64,000 nucleotides of DNA from Pyrinomonadaceae bacterium MAG19_C2-C3 (GCA_024330265.1 JANDLT010000004.1:62001-126000), one strand, 5' to 3'. Positions 25,792 to 35,819 are shown, counted from the first letter of the stretch. Translations and numbers: made by a program. Notes: generated from the sequence alone by a model not told the origin.

Positions 25792-27012
25792 TTAATCGGT
25801 TAAAGGCATAATCGCCGCTTCTTCGACGACGATGTTGGGATTGGTCGTGGCGGGTGCTTCTTCAATCCACGAGCGGTAATAATTTCTGTCTTCAAAGTCG
25901 AGTGCCTGACGCGCGACGGTGAGCGGTCGAAAAGTGTCAACCATGACGGCGAGTTCGTCGGTGTGCGTCATGCCGATGGAGGCTTCGGCGCGTCCGGGAT
26001 GCGGTCCGTGCGCGAGTCCGTCGGGGTGCAAAGTGATGGAAGCGTATTCGATTCCTTTGCGCGACATAAATTCCGATGAAGCGTAAAAGATGACTTCTTC
26101 GCTCATCACGTTCGAGTGATTGTACGGGGCGGGAACGGCTTCGGGGTCGAAATCGTAAGGGCGCGGGCAGAAGGAACAGACGACGAAGCCGTCGGATTCA
26201 AAGGTTTGATGAACGGGCGGCGGAAGGTGCGTGCGCCCGACTTTCGGCTCGAAGTCTTCGATGTTGAATGTCCATGGATAGTAGTAACCGTCCCATCCAA
26301 CGACATCGAGCGGATGGCTTCCCAGTGTCATTTCGGTGAGTTTGTTGCTTTTCTTGACGATAACTTTGAATTCGCCCTGTTCATCGTGAACCACAAGATT
26401 CTGTGGTCGGTGTATGTCGCGTTCGCTATACGGCGCACCTTCGAGCAGTTGACCGTGTTCGTTGCGATAGCGTTTCGGGGTGCGTATGTAGCCGTGTGAT
26501 TCGACGCAGAGAAGCCGCACGGGATGCTCCGTGAAGCGGAAGCGGTGGAGTATGCCCCACGGGATGACGACGTAATCGCCCGGTCGGAAAGGGAGTTCGC
26601 CCATCTGCGTTTCGAGTATCCCTGAGCCTTCGGAGACATAAACCATTTCGTCGCCCTGCGCGTTGCGATAAAAGAAATCGTCTTCACCCGTCGGGCGCAC
26701 GGTCGAGATTTGGCAGTCCGCGTTGAACATCAAAACTTGACGGTCGAGCGTCGGGCTTTGCGCCGTATCAACGTCTTTGGTTTTGAAGTGACGATGACGT
26801 ATTTCGGGATTCGGGTCGGCTTCCGGCGTCACGTCTTTGAGATGTTTGACCGCTAAAACTTGCGTCGGGCGATGCAGGTGATAAAGCAGCGAACTGGGTC
26901 CGACGAAGCCTTTGTTGCCGACGAGTTCTTCCGGGTAAAGCGAACCGTCGGGTTTGCGAAACGCGATGTGACGCTTGCGCGGCATGTCTCCGAGTTGATG
27001 ATAAATAGGCAT
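25792..27012 (-). CDS. hmgA: Homogentisate 1,2-dioxygenase
   Basis: 406 residues. Opens the aromatic ring of homogentisate to maleylacetoacetate using Fe(II). The cupin-like core is recognisable in GDEMVYVSEGSGILETQMGELPFRPGDYVVIPWGILHRF, VVGWDGYYYPWTFNIEDFEPKVGRTHLPPPVHQTFE and the iron-site region YNHSNVMSEEVIFYAS; the end HPDGLAHGPHPGRAEASIG is also conserved. Length is slightly below the human enzyme (445) and typical for the bacterial form. Third gene of the hpd operon. Confidence 0.95.
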   Translation of the reverse strand: MPIYHQLGDMPRKRHIAFRKPDGSLYPEELVGNKGFVGPSSLLYHLHRPTQVLAVKHLKDVTPEADPNPEIRHRHFKTKDVDTAQSPTLDRQVLMFNADCQISTVRPTGEDDFFYRNAQGDEMVYVSEGSGILETQMGELPFRPGDYVVIPWGILHRFRFTEHPVRLLCVESHGYIRTPKRYRNEHGQLLEGAPYSERDIHRPQNLVVHDEQGEFKVIVKKSNKLTEMTLGSHPLDVVGWDGYYYPWTFNIEDFEPKVGRTHLPPPVHQTFESDGFVVCSFCPRPYDFDPEAVPAPYNHSNVMSEEVIFYASSEFMSRKGIEYASITLHPDGLAHGPHPGRAEASIGMTHTDELAVMVDTFRPLTVARQALDFEDRNYYRSWIEEAPATTNPNIVVEEAAIMPLTD

Positions 27013-27050
27013 GATGTTTTAAGGTTTTTGTCGGGTCGAGTTGATGAACT

Positions 27051-27614
27051 TTACCGCGCGAAAATCTTTGATACCGCGCAACTAAAATCAGGCAGAAGCG
27101 GCGTTGTCAAATTATCGTTTTCCATTAACGTCGCGTGAAGATGCAAGCGCGCGTCGGTGCGGCGATAAATTTCAATCACGCGCAAGAATGAATTGATGAG
27201 CCAGTATTCCGAGACGCCATAACGAGAGTAAAGTTGAAGTTTGTGTATGCGGTCGCGGTCTTCGTTTTCCTTGCCGGGCGAGAGAATTTCAATCGCCAGT
27301 TCCGGCGCGCCGTAGAGCCGTTCGTTCTTTTCAATCAATTCCAAACGCGCATTACTGACATAAACGACATCGGGAATAACGCCGTTATACGGGCTAAGAA
27401 TGACGCCGATGCCGGGAAGAATTAAACCCGTCGGATTTTGGGCAAGGTGATTTCCGACTTCTCGATTGAGATTTCCAACAACCACTTGATGTTGAATTGC
27501 GGGTGCGCTTGACACGAAGATTTCTCCTTCGATGACTTCATAACGGTTTCCGTCATCAGGGGCAGAAGCGAGTTGTTCGACAGTAATGAGCGGCTCAATG
27601 ATTTGTGTTGACAT
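27051..27614 (-). CDS. Uma2-family (DUF820) PD-(D/E)XK nuclease-like protein
   Basis: 187 residues from ATG 27614 (a TTG at 27632 is an alternative). Uma2 features: LITVEQLASAPDDGNRYEVIEGEIFV, the nuclease-fold core VIPDVVYVSN (motif Asp) and APELAIEILSPGKENEDRDRIHKLQLYSRYGVSEYWLIN with the E-x-L...K element. Uma2 proteins are abundant in some phyla and uncharacterised. This one is unusual in sitting inside the tyrosine operon between hpd and hmgA, in the same orientation with 38-44 base gaps. It may be a passenger insertion. Confidence 0.88.
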   Translation of the reverse strand: MSTQIIEPLITVEQLASAPDDGNRYEVIEGEIFVSSAPAIQHQVVVGNLNREVGNHLAQNPTGLILPGIGVILSPYNGVIPDVVYVSNARLELIEKNERLYGAPELAIEILSPGKENEDRDRIHKLQLYSRYGVSEYWLINSFLRVIEIYRRTDARLHLHATLMENDNLTTPLLPDFSCAVSKIFAR

Positions 27615-27658
27615 CGCAAACTCCAGTGACAATCAGGTTGATTTGCATTGCGTCATGC

Positions 27659-28762
27659 CTAAAGATTTCCGCGCTTGGCTTGTTCGGCTTCGATGCTCTC
27701 GAACAACGCTCTGAAGTTGCCTTTGCCGAAGCCGCGTGAGCCGTGACGTTGGATGATTTCAAAGAATAAGGTCGGGCGGTCTTCGACGGGTTTGGTGAAA
27801 AGTTGAAGCAGGTAGCCTTCTTCGTCGCGGTCAACGAGGATGCCGAGATTGCGTATCAGTGCCGCGTCTTCGTCAATTTTGCCGACACGTTCGGGCAGCA
27901 TTTCATAATACGAATCGGGGACGGTTAGAAATTCGACGCCGTTATCACGCAAGTTGCGGACGGTGGCGAGTATGTCTTTGCAAAGTAGGGCGACGTGTTG
28001 CGCGCCGGGTCCGCCGTAGAAATCGAGATACTCTTCAATTTGGCTTTTGCGTTTGCCGGTTGCCGGTTCGTTCAAAGGAAATTTGATGGAGTGTGAATTG
28101 TCGCTCATCACGATGCTCATCAAGGCACTGTATTCGGTCGAGATGTCTTTGTCATCAAAGCTGATGAACCGCTCGAAGCCGAAGACTTGGGCGTAGTAGT
28201 CGCACCAGTAATTCATCTTGCCGAGTTCGACGTTGCCGACGATGTGGTCAACGCGGACGATGCCGACATCTTTGCCCGCGACTTCTTTCGGTTGGAAGCC
28301 GGGAAGGAACGCGCCGCGATAATCTTTGTATGAAATCAAGGAGTGAATCGTATCGCCGTAAGTTTTAACCGCCGCGTGGCGGACTGTTCCATGTTCGTCT
28401 GTGATGTCACGCGGCTCTTGGGCGACGAAAGCACCGCGCCGGACGGCTTCTTCAAAAGCGGCGTCCGTATCTTCGACATGAAAGGCGATGTCGCGTATGC
28501 CGTCGCCGTGTTTGACGAGGTGGTCGTTAATCGGGCTGTTCGAGTTAAGCGGCGTGGTCAGGAGAATGCGGGCTTTGCTTTGTTGTAAAAGATAGGAAGA
28601 CGTTTCGCGGTTTCCGGTTTCTAAACCCGAATACGCGAGTTGTGAAAAGCCGAAAGCGTGGCGATAAAAGAAGGCGGCTTGCTTGGCATTGCCGACCCAG
28701 AACTCGACGTGATGGATGTTTTTGAGTCCAAGCGGATTAGTAGGCGAAGTATTGTTTTTCAA
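27659..28762 (-). CDS. hpd: 4-Hydroxyphenylpyruvate dioxygenase
   Basis: 367 residues. Converts 4-hydroxyphenylpyruvate to homogentisate. Two vicinal-oxygen-chelate domains: N-terminal [25 protein letters not shown] and C-terminal [27 protein letters not shown]. Iron ligands are the His of VDHIVG, the His of GPGAQHVAL and the Glu of TLFFEIIQR. The C-terminal helix [18 protein letters not shown] is characteristic. The start is TTG, chosen because a full AAGGAG lies at 28771-28776, 8 bases upstream, and no ATG fits. First gene of the catabolic operon, divergent from ppk1. Confidence 0.95.
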   Translation of the reverse strand: MKNNTSPTNPLGLKNIHHVEFWVGNAKQAAFFYRHAFGFSQLAYSGLETGNRETSSYLLQQSKARILLTTPLNSNSPINDHLVKHGDGIRDIAFHVEDTDAAFEEAVRRGAFVAQEPRDITDEHGTVRHAAVKTYGDTIHSLISYKDYRGAFLPGFQPKEVAGKDVGIVRVDHIVGNVELGKMNYWCDYYAQVFGFERFISFDDKDISTEYSALMSIVMSDNSHSIKFPLNEPATGKRKSQIEEYLDFYGGPGAQHVALLCKDILATVRNLRDNGVEFLTVPDSYYEMLPERVGKIDEDAALIRNLGILVDRDEEGYLLQLFTKPVEDRPTLFFEIIQRHGSRGFGKGNFRALFESIEAEQAKRGNL

Positions 28763-28770
28763 AAGTTTAA

Positions 28771-28776
28771 CTCCTT
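28771..28776 (-). promoter_or_regulatory. Shine-Dalgarno deciding the hpd TTG start
   Basis: AAGGAG on the minus strand, 8 bases before TTG at 28762. It is the reason for accepting a non-ATG start for hpd. Confidence 0.8.
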
Positions 28777-28959
28777 AATTGGTTGGTGATTGTCGGCTAT
28801 CCTAACAAAAGAATCCGACACGGAGAAGCGAACGATATGCGGCAATGATTCTTGCGTCGTGCCGGAGTTTGTTGTATTCGTACAAGTTTGCAAAGGTGAA
28901 ATAAGATGTCGTGTTTCACTTACTGAAAGTTTGAGCGCACCCGAAGGATTTAATTGACG

Positions 28960-31107
28960 ATGAAGGCAGCCAAAAAAGTTGAAGCCGAGATAAAGGAATT
29001 AGAGCGCAAACACGCCACCGAAATTGAGGAACAAGCCGCTCCCGTCACGCCCTATTTCAATCGTGAACTTAGCTGGTTGGAGTTTAATCGTCGCGTGCTT
29101 GAAGAAGCTCAAGACCAAACGCATCCTTTGCTCGAACGGCTCAAGTTCCTCTCGATTTTCTCGACGAATCTCGACGAGTTTTACATGATTCGCGTGTCGG
29201 GTCTTAAAGAACAATTAGAGGAGAGCATCCGCGAACTCTCGCCCGACGGTTTATCGCCCGGCGAACAACTGCGCGCGATTGGCGAGAGTCTGCGTCCGAC
29301 ACTGCTCGCGCAATCGCAGTGTTTGCGTGACGAAGTGTTGGCGGAACTCGAAGGGCATGATGTGCGCGTCGTGCCGTACTGTGATTTGTCGAAATCGGAA
29401 AAGCGCAAGCTCGATGATTATTTCGATGAGCATGTCTATCCGATTCTGACGCCGCAGGCTGTTGACCCAAGCCATCCGTTTCCTTACATCTCAAGCTTGA
29501 GTTTGAATTTGGGCGTGATGATTGAACCGCATGACGACGATGATGATGACGATGAAGAACCGCGATTCGCGCGCATTAAAGTTCCGCCCGTCGTGCCGCG
29601 CCTCGTCAAGATAAATCACACGCCGTCAAACTTCGCACTGCTCGAAGAAGTCATCGCCGCCAACATTGATAAATTGTTTCCCGGAATGCGTGCCACGCAA
29701 CCCTATATCTTTCGCGTGACGCGCGACGCCGACATTGAAATCGAAGAAGACGAAGCCGATGATTTGCTTCGCATGATGGAAAGCGAATTGCGCCGCCGCC
29801 GCTTCGGGATGGCGGTGCGCCTCGAAGTCGAAGCGGCGATGCCGAAGGTGATGGTTGACTACCTGACACGCTCTTTGAAGCTGCATGAGAATGATGTGTT
29901 TCAAGTTGAGGGTATCATCAACATTCCCGATTTGATGGTGTTGTATAAACTCGAACGCCCGGAACTAAAAGACGCGCCGCTTGTGCCGTCGCTGCCCGCC
30001 GCGTTCAAAGAAGGGCGTTCGATATTCGATACGATTCGCCGCCGCGATATTCTGCTTCATCATCCTTACGATTCGTTCGCGCCCGTGATTGATTTTATTC
30101 GTTCGGCGGTCAATGACCCGGATGTCGTCGCCATTAAGATGACCTTGTACCGCACGGGTCAGCCGTCACCGATTGTGCAGGCTTTGATGGATGCGACCGA
30201 GCGCGGCAAACAGGTCGCGGTCTTGGTTGAACTCAAGGCGCGCTTCGATGAAGAAAATAATATCGAATGGGCAAGGCGTCTGGAACAGGCGGGCGTCCAC
30301 GTCGTGTATGGTCTGATAGGCTTAAAGACGCATAGTAAAATCGCGCTTGTCGTCAGACGCGAAGGCGAGCGTTTGCGGCGTTATTGTCACATCGGCACGG
30401 GCAATTACAATCCCGCGACGGCGCGACTCTACACCGATTTGGGTTTGTTCACCGCCGACGAAGAAACGGGTTCGGACGCGACCGAACTGTTTAATTACCT
30501 GACGGGTTTTTCCAAACAACGCAATTATCAGAAACTTTTAATCGCCCCGATAAGCTTGCGCGACAGCTTCACCAAACTAATCGAACGCGAAATCGAGCAT
30601 CATCGCAAAGGCAGACCCGCGCGCATCATCGTCAAAATCAACAGCCTGACCGATGTGCAGACGATAGACCTTCTATATCAAGCGTCACAGGCGGGCGTCC
30701 CCGTTGATTTAATCGTGCGCGGCGTGTGCATGTTGCGTCCCGGCGTTAAGAAGATGTCGGAAAACATCACCGTCCGCAGCATCGTCGGGCGTTTCCTCGA
30801 ACACAGCCGCATCTTCTATTTCGCCAACGGCGCGGACGATGCGGGCGACGGCAAGAACGCCGATATTTATCTTGGCAGTGCCGATTGGATGCGCCGCAAC
30901 ATTGACCGTCGAGTTGAACTCGTTACTCCGGTGGATGATAAGAGAATCAAACGCCGTTTGAAGGAACAGGTTCTCGATGTGATGTTGCGCGACAACGTGA
31001 AAGCGCGTTACCTGACGGGCGACGGTTCGTACATACGTTATCCACTTAGTGAGCATGAAACCGCGTTCGACAGTCAAAAATCTTTTATCAAACAGCGCGC
31101 GAACTAA
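28960..31107 (+). CDS. ppk1: Polyphosphate kinase 1
   Basis: About 715 residues. Makes polyphosphate from ATP reversibly. Domains in order: N-terminal ([19 protein letters not shown]), head, then the two phospholipase-D-like catalytic domains. The phosphorylated His is in [14 protein letters not shown], the second conserved His in [10 protein letters not shown], and the end is [16 protein letters not shown]. An acidic insert [10 protein letters not shown] near residue 190 is unusual. GAAGGA at 28943-28948 serves either ATG 28960 or in-frame TTG 28954. Followed by a very long palindrome, perhaps acting as terminator. Confidence 0.95.
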   Translation: MKAAKKVEAEIKELERKHATEIEEQAAPVTPYFNRELSWLEFNRRVLEEAQDQTHPLLERLKFLSIFSTNLDEFYMIRVSGLKEQLEESIRELSPDGLSPGEQLRAIGESLRPTLLAQSQCLRDEVLAELEGHDVRVVPYCDLSKSEKRKLDDYFDEHVYPILTPQAVDPSHPFPYISSLSLNLGVMIEPHDDDDDDDEEPRFARIKVPPVVPRLVKINHTPSNFALLEEVIAANIDKLFPGMRATQPYIFRVTRDADIEIEEDEADDLLRMMESELRRRRFGMAVRLEVEAAMPKVMVDYLTRSLKLHENDVFQVEGIINIPDLMVLYKLERPELKDAPLVPSLPAAFKEGRSIFDTIRRRDILLHHPYDSFAPVIDFIRSAVNDPDVVAIKMTLYRTGQPSPIVQALMDATERGKQVAVLVELKARFDEENNIEWARRLEQAGVHVVYGLIGLKTHSKIALVVRREGERLRRYCHIGTGNYNPATARLYTDLGLFTADEETGSDATELFNYLTGFSKQRNYQKLLIAPISLRDSFTKLIEREIEHHRKGRPARIIVKINSLTDVQTIDLLYQASQAGVPVDLIVRGVCMLRPGVKKMSENITVRSIVGRFLEHSRIFYFANGADDAGDGKNADIYLGSADWMRRNIDRRVELVTPVDDKRIKRRLKEQVLDVMLRDNVKARYLTGDGSYIRYPLSEHETAFDSQKSFIKQRAN

Positions 31108-31120
31108 CTTCTTGAGCGAG

Positions 31121-31263
31121 CATGTCAGAACCGTCTGCGGTAGCGGGCGGTTGAAGCAAAGTAGAAGGGCGAAAGTATCAATCAGGCGAAGCAGTCTCCA
31201 ATCTTTTCTTTTCGCCCTTCTACTTTGCTTCAACCGCCCGCTACCGCAGACGGTTCTGACATG
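31121..31263. repeat. Long perfect inverted repeat, 54-bp arms (GTCAGAACCG family)
   Basis: Arms 31121-31174 and 31210-31263 are complementary over 54 bases with a 35-base spacer. The arms start CATGTCAGAACCGTCTGCGG and include TAGCGGGCGGTTGAAGC. A shorter relative lies at 63730-63801. No duplication of the flanks was found. It fills most of the 361-base gap between ppk1 and the sigma gene; the rest shows no ORF. Confidence 0.9.
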
Positions 31264-31468
31264 ACGCGCTTTCTTGCCAACTGCGTAACTCGTCAAGCAG
31301 TTCAAAATAATATCGCCTGAATCCAGCCGTTTCCCCCCAAAAGTCTTTGTGCATCCGGTGAGCGATGCTAAAATCCCGCGCACAAATAAGATTTTAAGCC
31401 GGTAACTTTCGGAGTGTGCGAGACTTGGCGAAGGTTCATCCCGGACTTCTTTTCACAAAGGATATGCG

Positions 31469-32044
31469 ATGGATGCGCCCGAATCTATCACCCAACTTTT
31501 AGTTGAGTGGGGCAACGGTGATGAAGCGGCTCTTAACCGGTTGATGCCTGTGGTTCAAGATGAACTAAGACGACTCGCGCGTATGTATTTGCGCCGCGAA
31601 CGCATTAACCACACCTTGCAGCCGACCGCCCTTATCAATGAAGCGTATCTGAAACTCGTTGACCAGCACGGGATGCACTGGCAAAACCGCGCGCAATTTT
31701 TCGGCATCTCGGCGCAGTTGATGCGGCGCATACTCGTTGATTACGCGCGTCAGGCACGCGCCGATAAACGCGGCGGCGGAGCAATCGCCGTCTCACTGAC
31801 GCAGGCGAACAGTTTCACAAAACAACCCGAAGTTGATTTGCTTGAGATTCACGAAGCCTTAGAGCGTCTCGCGGCGTTTGACCCGCAACAAAGCCGCGTC
31901 GTCGAACTGCGTTTCTTCGCCGGACTCACCAATGAAGAATCCGCCGAAGTCATAGGTATCTCGCGCGCCACCGTCGCGCGTGAATGGACGATGGCGAAAG
32001 CGTGGCTGCATCGTGAACTAAGCCTCTCCGGTCTTGAAGACTGA
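31469..32044 (+). CDS. ECF sigma factor, TIGR02999 (Sig-70_X6) type
   Basis: 191 residues. Starts ITQLLVEWGNGDEAALNRLMPVVQDELRRLARMYLRRER, with HTLQPTALINEAYLKLVDQ and the QNRAQFFGISAQLMRRILVDYAR signature of this ECF subfamily; region 4 is ELRFFAGLTNEESAEVIGISRATVAREWTMAKAWLHREL. No anti-sigma gene is adjacent; instead a Ser/Thr kinase gene follows 45 bases downstream, the usual Acidobacteriota/Planctomycetota pairing in which phosphorylation is thought to control the sigma factor. It is a paralogue of 59401-59973. Confidence 0.93.
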   Translation: MDAPESITQLLVEWGNGDEAALNRLMPVVQDELRRLARMYLRRERINHTLQPTALINEAYLKLVDQHGMHWQNRAQFFGISAQLMRRILVDYARQARADKRGGGAIAVSLTQANSFTKQPEVDLLEIHEALERLAAFDPQQSRVVELRFFAGLTNEESAEVIGISRATVAREWTMAKAWLHRELSLSGLED

Positions 32045-32089
32045 ATCAGTTCTTGTTTCTTAAACTCGCGCAACCTGTACCCTCACATT

Positions 32090-35059
32090 ATGACGCCGGA
32101 ACGATGGCAGCACATCAAGGAAGTTTTCAATCGCGCCCTCGCCGTTGAAGAACCCGCCGCCCGCCTCGCGTTTCTCGATGAGGTGTGCGCGGGTGATGAC
32201 GACTTGCGCCGCGAAGTCGAATCTTTGATTAAGGCGCAGCAAAACAGTTCCGGGTTTCTCAATCAACCCGCGCACGAACTCGCCGCCGATTTAATCGTCG
32301 GCAATCAAACCGGCATTCTCACCGGACATGTCATTGACCATTATCGCGTGCTTAACCTGCTGGCGCGCGGCGGAATGGGCGAAGTTTATCTCGCCGAAGA
32401 CGTGCGTTTGGGTCGCCGCGCGGTCTTGAAAGTTTTGCCGGAACGCTTCACCGAAGACGCAGACCGCGTGCGTCGCTTTGAACAGGAAGCACGCGCGGCG
32501 TCGGCACTCAATCACCCGAACATCGTCACGATTTATGAAATCGGACACGTCGAACGCACGCGCTATATCGCCACCGAATACGTCGAAGGCGAGAACCTGC
32601 GCCAGCGCATGAAGCGCGGCACACTGACGCTCGACGAGATTCTAAACACGGGTTCGCAAATCGCCGCCGCGCTTTCCGTCGCGCACGATGCCGGAATTAT
32701 TCACCGCGACATCAAGCCGGAAAACATCATGCTGCGCCGCGATTCCCTCGTGAAGTTGCTTGACTTCGGCATCGCCAAATTGATTACCGCGCGCCCCTTC
32801 AATCAGGCGACCGACCCCGAAGCCCTGACGCGAAACTTGATGCAGACCGCGCCGCATACGGTCGTCGGGACAATCAGTTATATGTCGCCGGAACAGGCGC
32901 GCGGGCGCGACGTTGATGCGCGCACCGATGTCTGGAGTTTGGGCGTCGTGCTTTATGAAATGGTCGCGGGCTTTACACCCTTCGACGGCGAAACACCGTC
33001 GGACATGATTGCCGCCGTGCTTGAGCGTCACCCTTTGCCGCTCTCAAGCGTCGCTCCCGACATCCCGCTTGAATTTCAACGCATCGTCAAGCGCGCACTC
33101 TCGAAAGACCCGAACGAACGTTATCAAACCATTAAAGATTTTCATCTCGACTTAAAGGGTTTGAAACAGGATGTGACGCTTGATGAATTCGCGCCGAGCG
33201 GCGAATACAACATCCCGCCGACGCTTCGTACATCCGGTAATCACAAACGGTTCACAGGCGCGGCATCCGCCGCCTATCCGGTCGCCGCGCGTCCTCACGC
33301 CTCGACAAACACATTCAGACAACGCCTGTCCGCTTCGCGCACTTGGGTCATCATCGCGTTTCTTATCGTGGGCATCGCAGCGGGAGCATTCGCGGTGCAT
33401 CGTCTCATCAACCGTCAACCGCCAACTCCAACGCGCACGGCGAACGCTTCGATTGTTAATTTGACGAACACGGGAAACGCCGTGTGCAGCGCGATTTCAC
33501 CCGACGGCAAATACGTCGCCCACGTCGAACAATCGAGCATCGGGCAAGCTTTGATTTTGACGCGCACGCCGACTGCCAGCAAAGTAACGGTTGTGCCGCC
33601 GATGAGAGCGAGGTATCACGGGCTGACGTTTTCACCCGACGGCGATTACATCTACTTTGTCCGTCAAGACGCTTCCGTTTCAAGCGGCACGTTATATCAA
33701 GTGGCGATGCTCGGCGGTTCGATAATAAAGGTGATGGAAGACGTGAATAGTCCGGTCGCGTTCTCGCCCGACGGCAAACAGATTGTGTTTGTGCGCGTTG
33801 ACCAATCTCAAGGCAGATACGCTTTGATGGTTGCGGGCGGAAACGGCGCGAACGCGCGAACGCTCACCGTGCGCGGCGATGACGAAGAGTTTTCGATTGA
33901 AGGCGCGACGTGGACGCCCGACGGCAAAAAGGTTATCTGCGCGGCGGGCGATTGGGAAGGCGGCTTTAATATGTATCTGCTCGAAGTTGATTTGAACGGC
34001 GCAATCAAACGACTCGCTTCCAAAAGATGGTTCGCGTTGATGCAAGTCGCGTGGGCGGATGAGAATAGTTTGCTTGTCACGGCGGGCGAAACCGCGACCA
34101 GCCCGTATCAGATTTGGCGTATCGCTTACCCCGACGGCGCGGCGGAAAAAGTAATCGGCGATCTGAATTTTTATAAAGGCGTCAGCGTCTCACCCGTCGC
34201 GCGCACCATCCTGTCAATTCAAAATCAGCGCATCACGAACATCTGGCTTGCCCCCGGCGGCGATGCCAACCGTGCGACGCAAATCGCCACCAGCGTCGGG
34301 TTGAGTTACGGCTTGGCATGGCGGAGCGGCGACAACATCGCCCTTTCCGCGATGGCGGGCAACAACTTAAACATCACCTTGCTAAAGGACAACGGGTTGG
34401 AACGCAAACAACTGACCGTCAACGCGGGCGACAATTATCACCCGACGTTCACCCACGACCGACGCTTTATCGTGTTCGCTTCAAACCGCAACGGCGGCTT
34501 CAACATTTTTCGCATGAACGCCACGGACGGCGGCGATGTGCGGCAATTAACAACCGGCGGCAGCGACTTCTACCCGTATCCTTCGCCCGATAACAAGTGG
34601 GTTGTTTATGAACATCAGGTTAAAGGCAAACCGACTTTGTGGCGTGTTCCGCTTGACGGCGAAAGCCGCGCCACACAGTTGACGGACAAGTATTCGCGGA
34701 TGCCCGTCGTTTCACCCGACGGGCGGTTTATCGTGTGCAGTTATTACAGAGATGAAAACTTCAAAGGCTTCGCCATCCTGCGCTTTGACGACGGCGAACC
34801 AATCCGTCTGCTTTCGATTCCGGTCATCGCCAATCAGCGCGTGCGTTGGACACCGGACGGAAAGGGTTTGACTTACATTGATATACGCGACGGCGTTTCC
34901 AATATCTGGCTGCAAACTCTCTCTGGCGATGCGACAAGGCAAATAACCAATTTTAAGAGCGAACGCATTTTCTCTTACGATTGGTCAGCCGACGGCAAGA
35001 ATTTGGTTTGCGAGCGCGGAGCGGAACTAAGCGATGTGGTGGCGATAAATAATTTCTAA
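32090..35059 (+). CDS. Membrane Ser/Thr protein kinase with C-terminal PD40/TolB-like propeller
   Basis: 989 residues. The N-terminal 75-residue helical domain (MTPERWQHIKEVFNRALAVE, DLRREVESLI) is shared with the other kinase in the window. The Hanks kinase domain runs about 85-360: G-loop LLARGGMGEVYLAE, Lys 114, catalytic HRD (Asp 207) in IIHRDIKPENIML, DFG 225-227 and APE-like MSPEQARG. A membrane helix at about residue 420-440 (WVIIAFLIVGIAAGAFAVH) precedes an external beta-propeller with repeated SPDGK/TPDGK motifs (PD40). The propeller presumably senses or scaffolds in the periplasm. Partner of the sigma factor just upstream. Confidence 0.93.
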   Translation: MTPERWQHIKEVFNRALAVEEPAARLAFLDEVCAGDDDLRREVESLIKAQQNSSGFLNQPAHELAADLIVGNQTGILTGHVIDHYRVLNLLARGGMGEVYLAEDVRLGRRAVLKVLPERFTEDADRVRRFEQEARAASALNHPNIVTIYEIGHVERTRYIATEYVEGENLRQRMKRGTLTLDEILNTGSQIAAALSVAHDAGIIHRDIKPENIMLRRDSLVKLLDFGIAKLITARPFNQATDPEALTRNLMQTAPHTVVGTISYMSPEQARGRDVDARTDVWSLGVVLYEMVAGFTPFDGETPSDMIAAVLERHPLPLSSVAPDIPLEFQRIVKRALSKDPNERYQTIKDFHLDLKGLKQDVTLDEFAPSGEYNIPPTLRTSGNHKRFTGAASAAYPVAARPHASTNTFRQRLSASRTWVIIAFLIVGIAAGAFAVHRLINRQPPTPTRTANASIVNLTNTGNAVCSAISPDGKYVAHVEQSSIGQALILTRTPTASKVTVVPPMRARYHGLTFSPDGDYIYFVRQDASVSSGTLYQVAMLGGSIIKVMEDVNSPVAFSPDGKQIVFVRVDQSQGRYALMVAGGNGANARTLTVRGDDEEFSIEGATWTPDGKKVICAAGDWEGGFNMYLLEVDLNGAIKRLASKRWFALMQVAWADENSLLVTAGETATSPYQIWRIAYPDGAAEKVIGDLNFYKGVSVSPVARTILSIQNQRITNIWLAPGGDANRATQIATSVGLSYGLAWRSGDNIALSAMAGNNLNITLLKDNGLERKQLTVNAGDNYHPTFTHDRRFIVFASNRNGGFNIFRMNATDGGDVRQLTTGGSDFYPYPSPDNKWVVYEHQVKGKPTLWRVPLDGESRATQLTDKYSRMPVVSPDGRFIVCSYYRDENFKGFAILRFDDGEPIRLLSIPVIANQRVRWTPDGKGLTYIDIRDGVSNIWLQTLSGDATRQITNFKSERIFSYDWSADGKNLVCERGAELSDVVAINNF

Positions 35060-35086
35060 ACAATCGGAAAGCTTGTGTCACTTGAA

Positions 35087-35149
35087 ATACCTTCAGGCGT
35101 CGCCCGCCTCAACCATTGCTTGGTTGAGGCGGGCGACGCCTGAAGGTAT
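35087..35149. repeat. 29-bp stem hairpin after the kinase
   Basis: Perfect arms 35087-35115 and 35121-35149 with loop TTGCT; the core is CAGGCGTCGCCCGCCTCAAC. It starts 28 bases after the kinase stop. It is too long for an ordinary terminator and has no T-tract, so it is better viewed as one of the palindromic repeats of this genome. Confidence 0.88.
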
Positions 35150-35179
35150 AAAACCCGGATTGCGCTTGGTGCGCGGTTA

Positions 35180-35428
35180 TTATGAACCGCCGCCGCCGTC
35201 GGGAGGCTCCGGGTAACAGCCCGGCGGTCTGGTGCAGATTGAGTTGGCAATGGCTTGGAGGGCAGCCTTCAAATCATCGCCTTTTACTTCCGGCTTATTA
35301 TTTAATCGGTCAATACCGATCATTACTGCCGCGCGAAGCAGGGCATTGTTTTTAGCAAGTTGCATTTCAAGTTTCGTGTGTTTGTCCGCCAATGTTTCAA
35401 GGGTTAGAGCCGGTGATGGTGGTTGCAT
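35180..35428 (-). CDS. Small hypothetical protein, Cys/Pro-rich C-terminus
   Basis: 82 residues from ATG 35428 (MQPPSPALTLETLADKHTKLEMQLAKNNALLRAAV), chosen because AAGAAAGG precedes it; an in-frame ATG at 35464 lacks a ribosome site. A helical segment with coiled-coil tendency is followed by LKAALQAIANSICTRPPGC and a proline/glycine tail. The two-Cys, Pro-rich end recalls short modified-peptide precursors, but no maturation enzyme is nearby and I do not claim one. Convergent with the kinase gene. Confidence 0.5.
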   Translation of the reverse strand: MQPPSPALTLETLADKHTKLEMQLAKNNALLRAAVMIGIDRLNNKPEVKGDDLKAALQAIANSICTRPPGCYPEPPDGGGGS

Positions 35429-35686
35429 GGTTTGCCTTTCTTGTTTGATAAATTCAGAGGACATGGTTTGAATGTTTGAACACGAGCGATGGGCTTGCGC
35501 GTTCAAGCAAGAAGGGAAGCGGCGAGGAAGCACTTAGCTTGCGCGTGAAACCGGCGAGAGGTTGAAAGCTTATACGATTGAAGCGCGGCGGTTGTCAATA
35601 ATTTTTCGGCAACATCCTTGACCTTCATCAACCGACAGGCATAACGTAGCCACGCGCCGCACAACATAATGCCGGATACACACGCG

Positions 35687-35802
35687 GGCAATGGCATTAA
35701 GTTAAGGTTGTTTGGAGGCGGGCATAGCCCGCCGTCCCCGCGCACGGCGGGCATAGCCCGCCTCCAAACGGGCGATTATTTTCTTAACTTAATGCCATTG
35801 CC
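35687..35802. repeat. Nested palindromic element with direct-repeat flanks
   Basis: Outer inverted arms GGCAATGGCATTAAGTTAA and complement (35687-35705 and 35784-35802), inner 26-bp arms 35710-35735 and 35744-35769 (GTTTGGAGGCGGGCATAGCC core). The direct repeat CACGCG abuts both ends (35681-35686, 35803-35808), consistent with a 6-bp target duplication. The inner palindrome resembles that at 47888-47966. It occupies the gap between 35429 and 35819; the remainder has no visible ORF. The right flank supplies the GGGAG ribosome site of the next gene. Confidence 0.8.
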
Positions 35803-35819
35803 CACGCGGGAGCGGAAAA

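Noticed and set aside
35180-35428. RiPP precursor peptide
   Set aside because: Cys and Pro at the end are suggestive, but no maturase, protease or transporter gene lies nearby.
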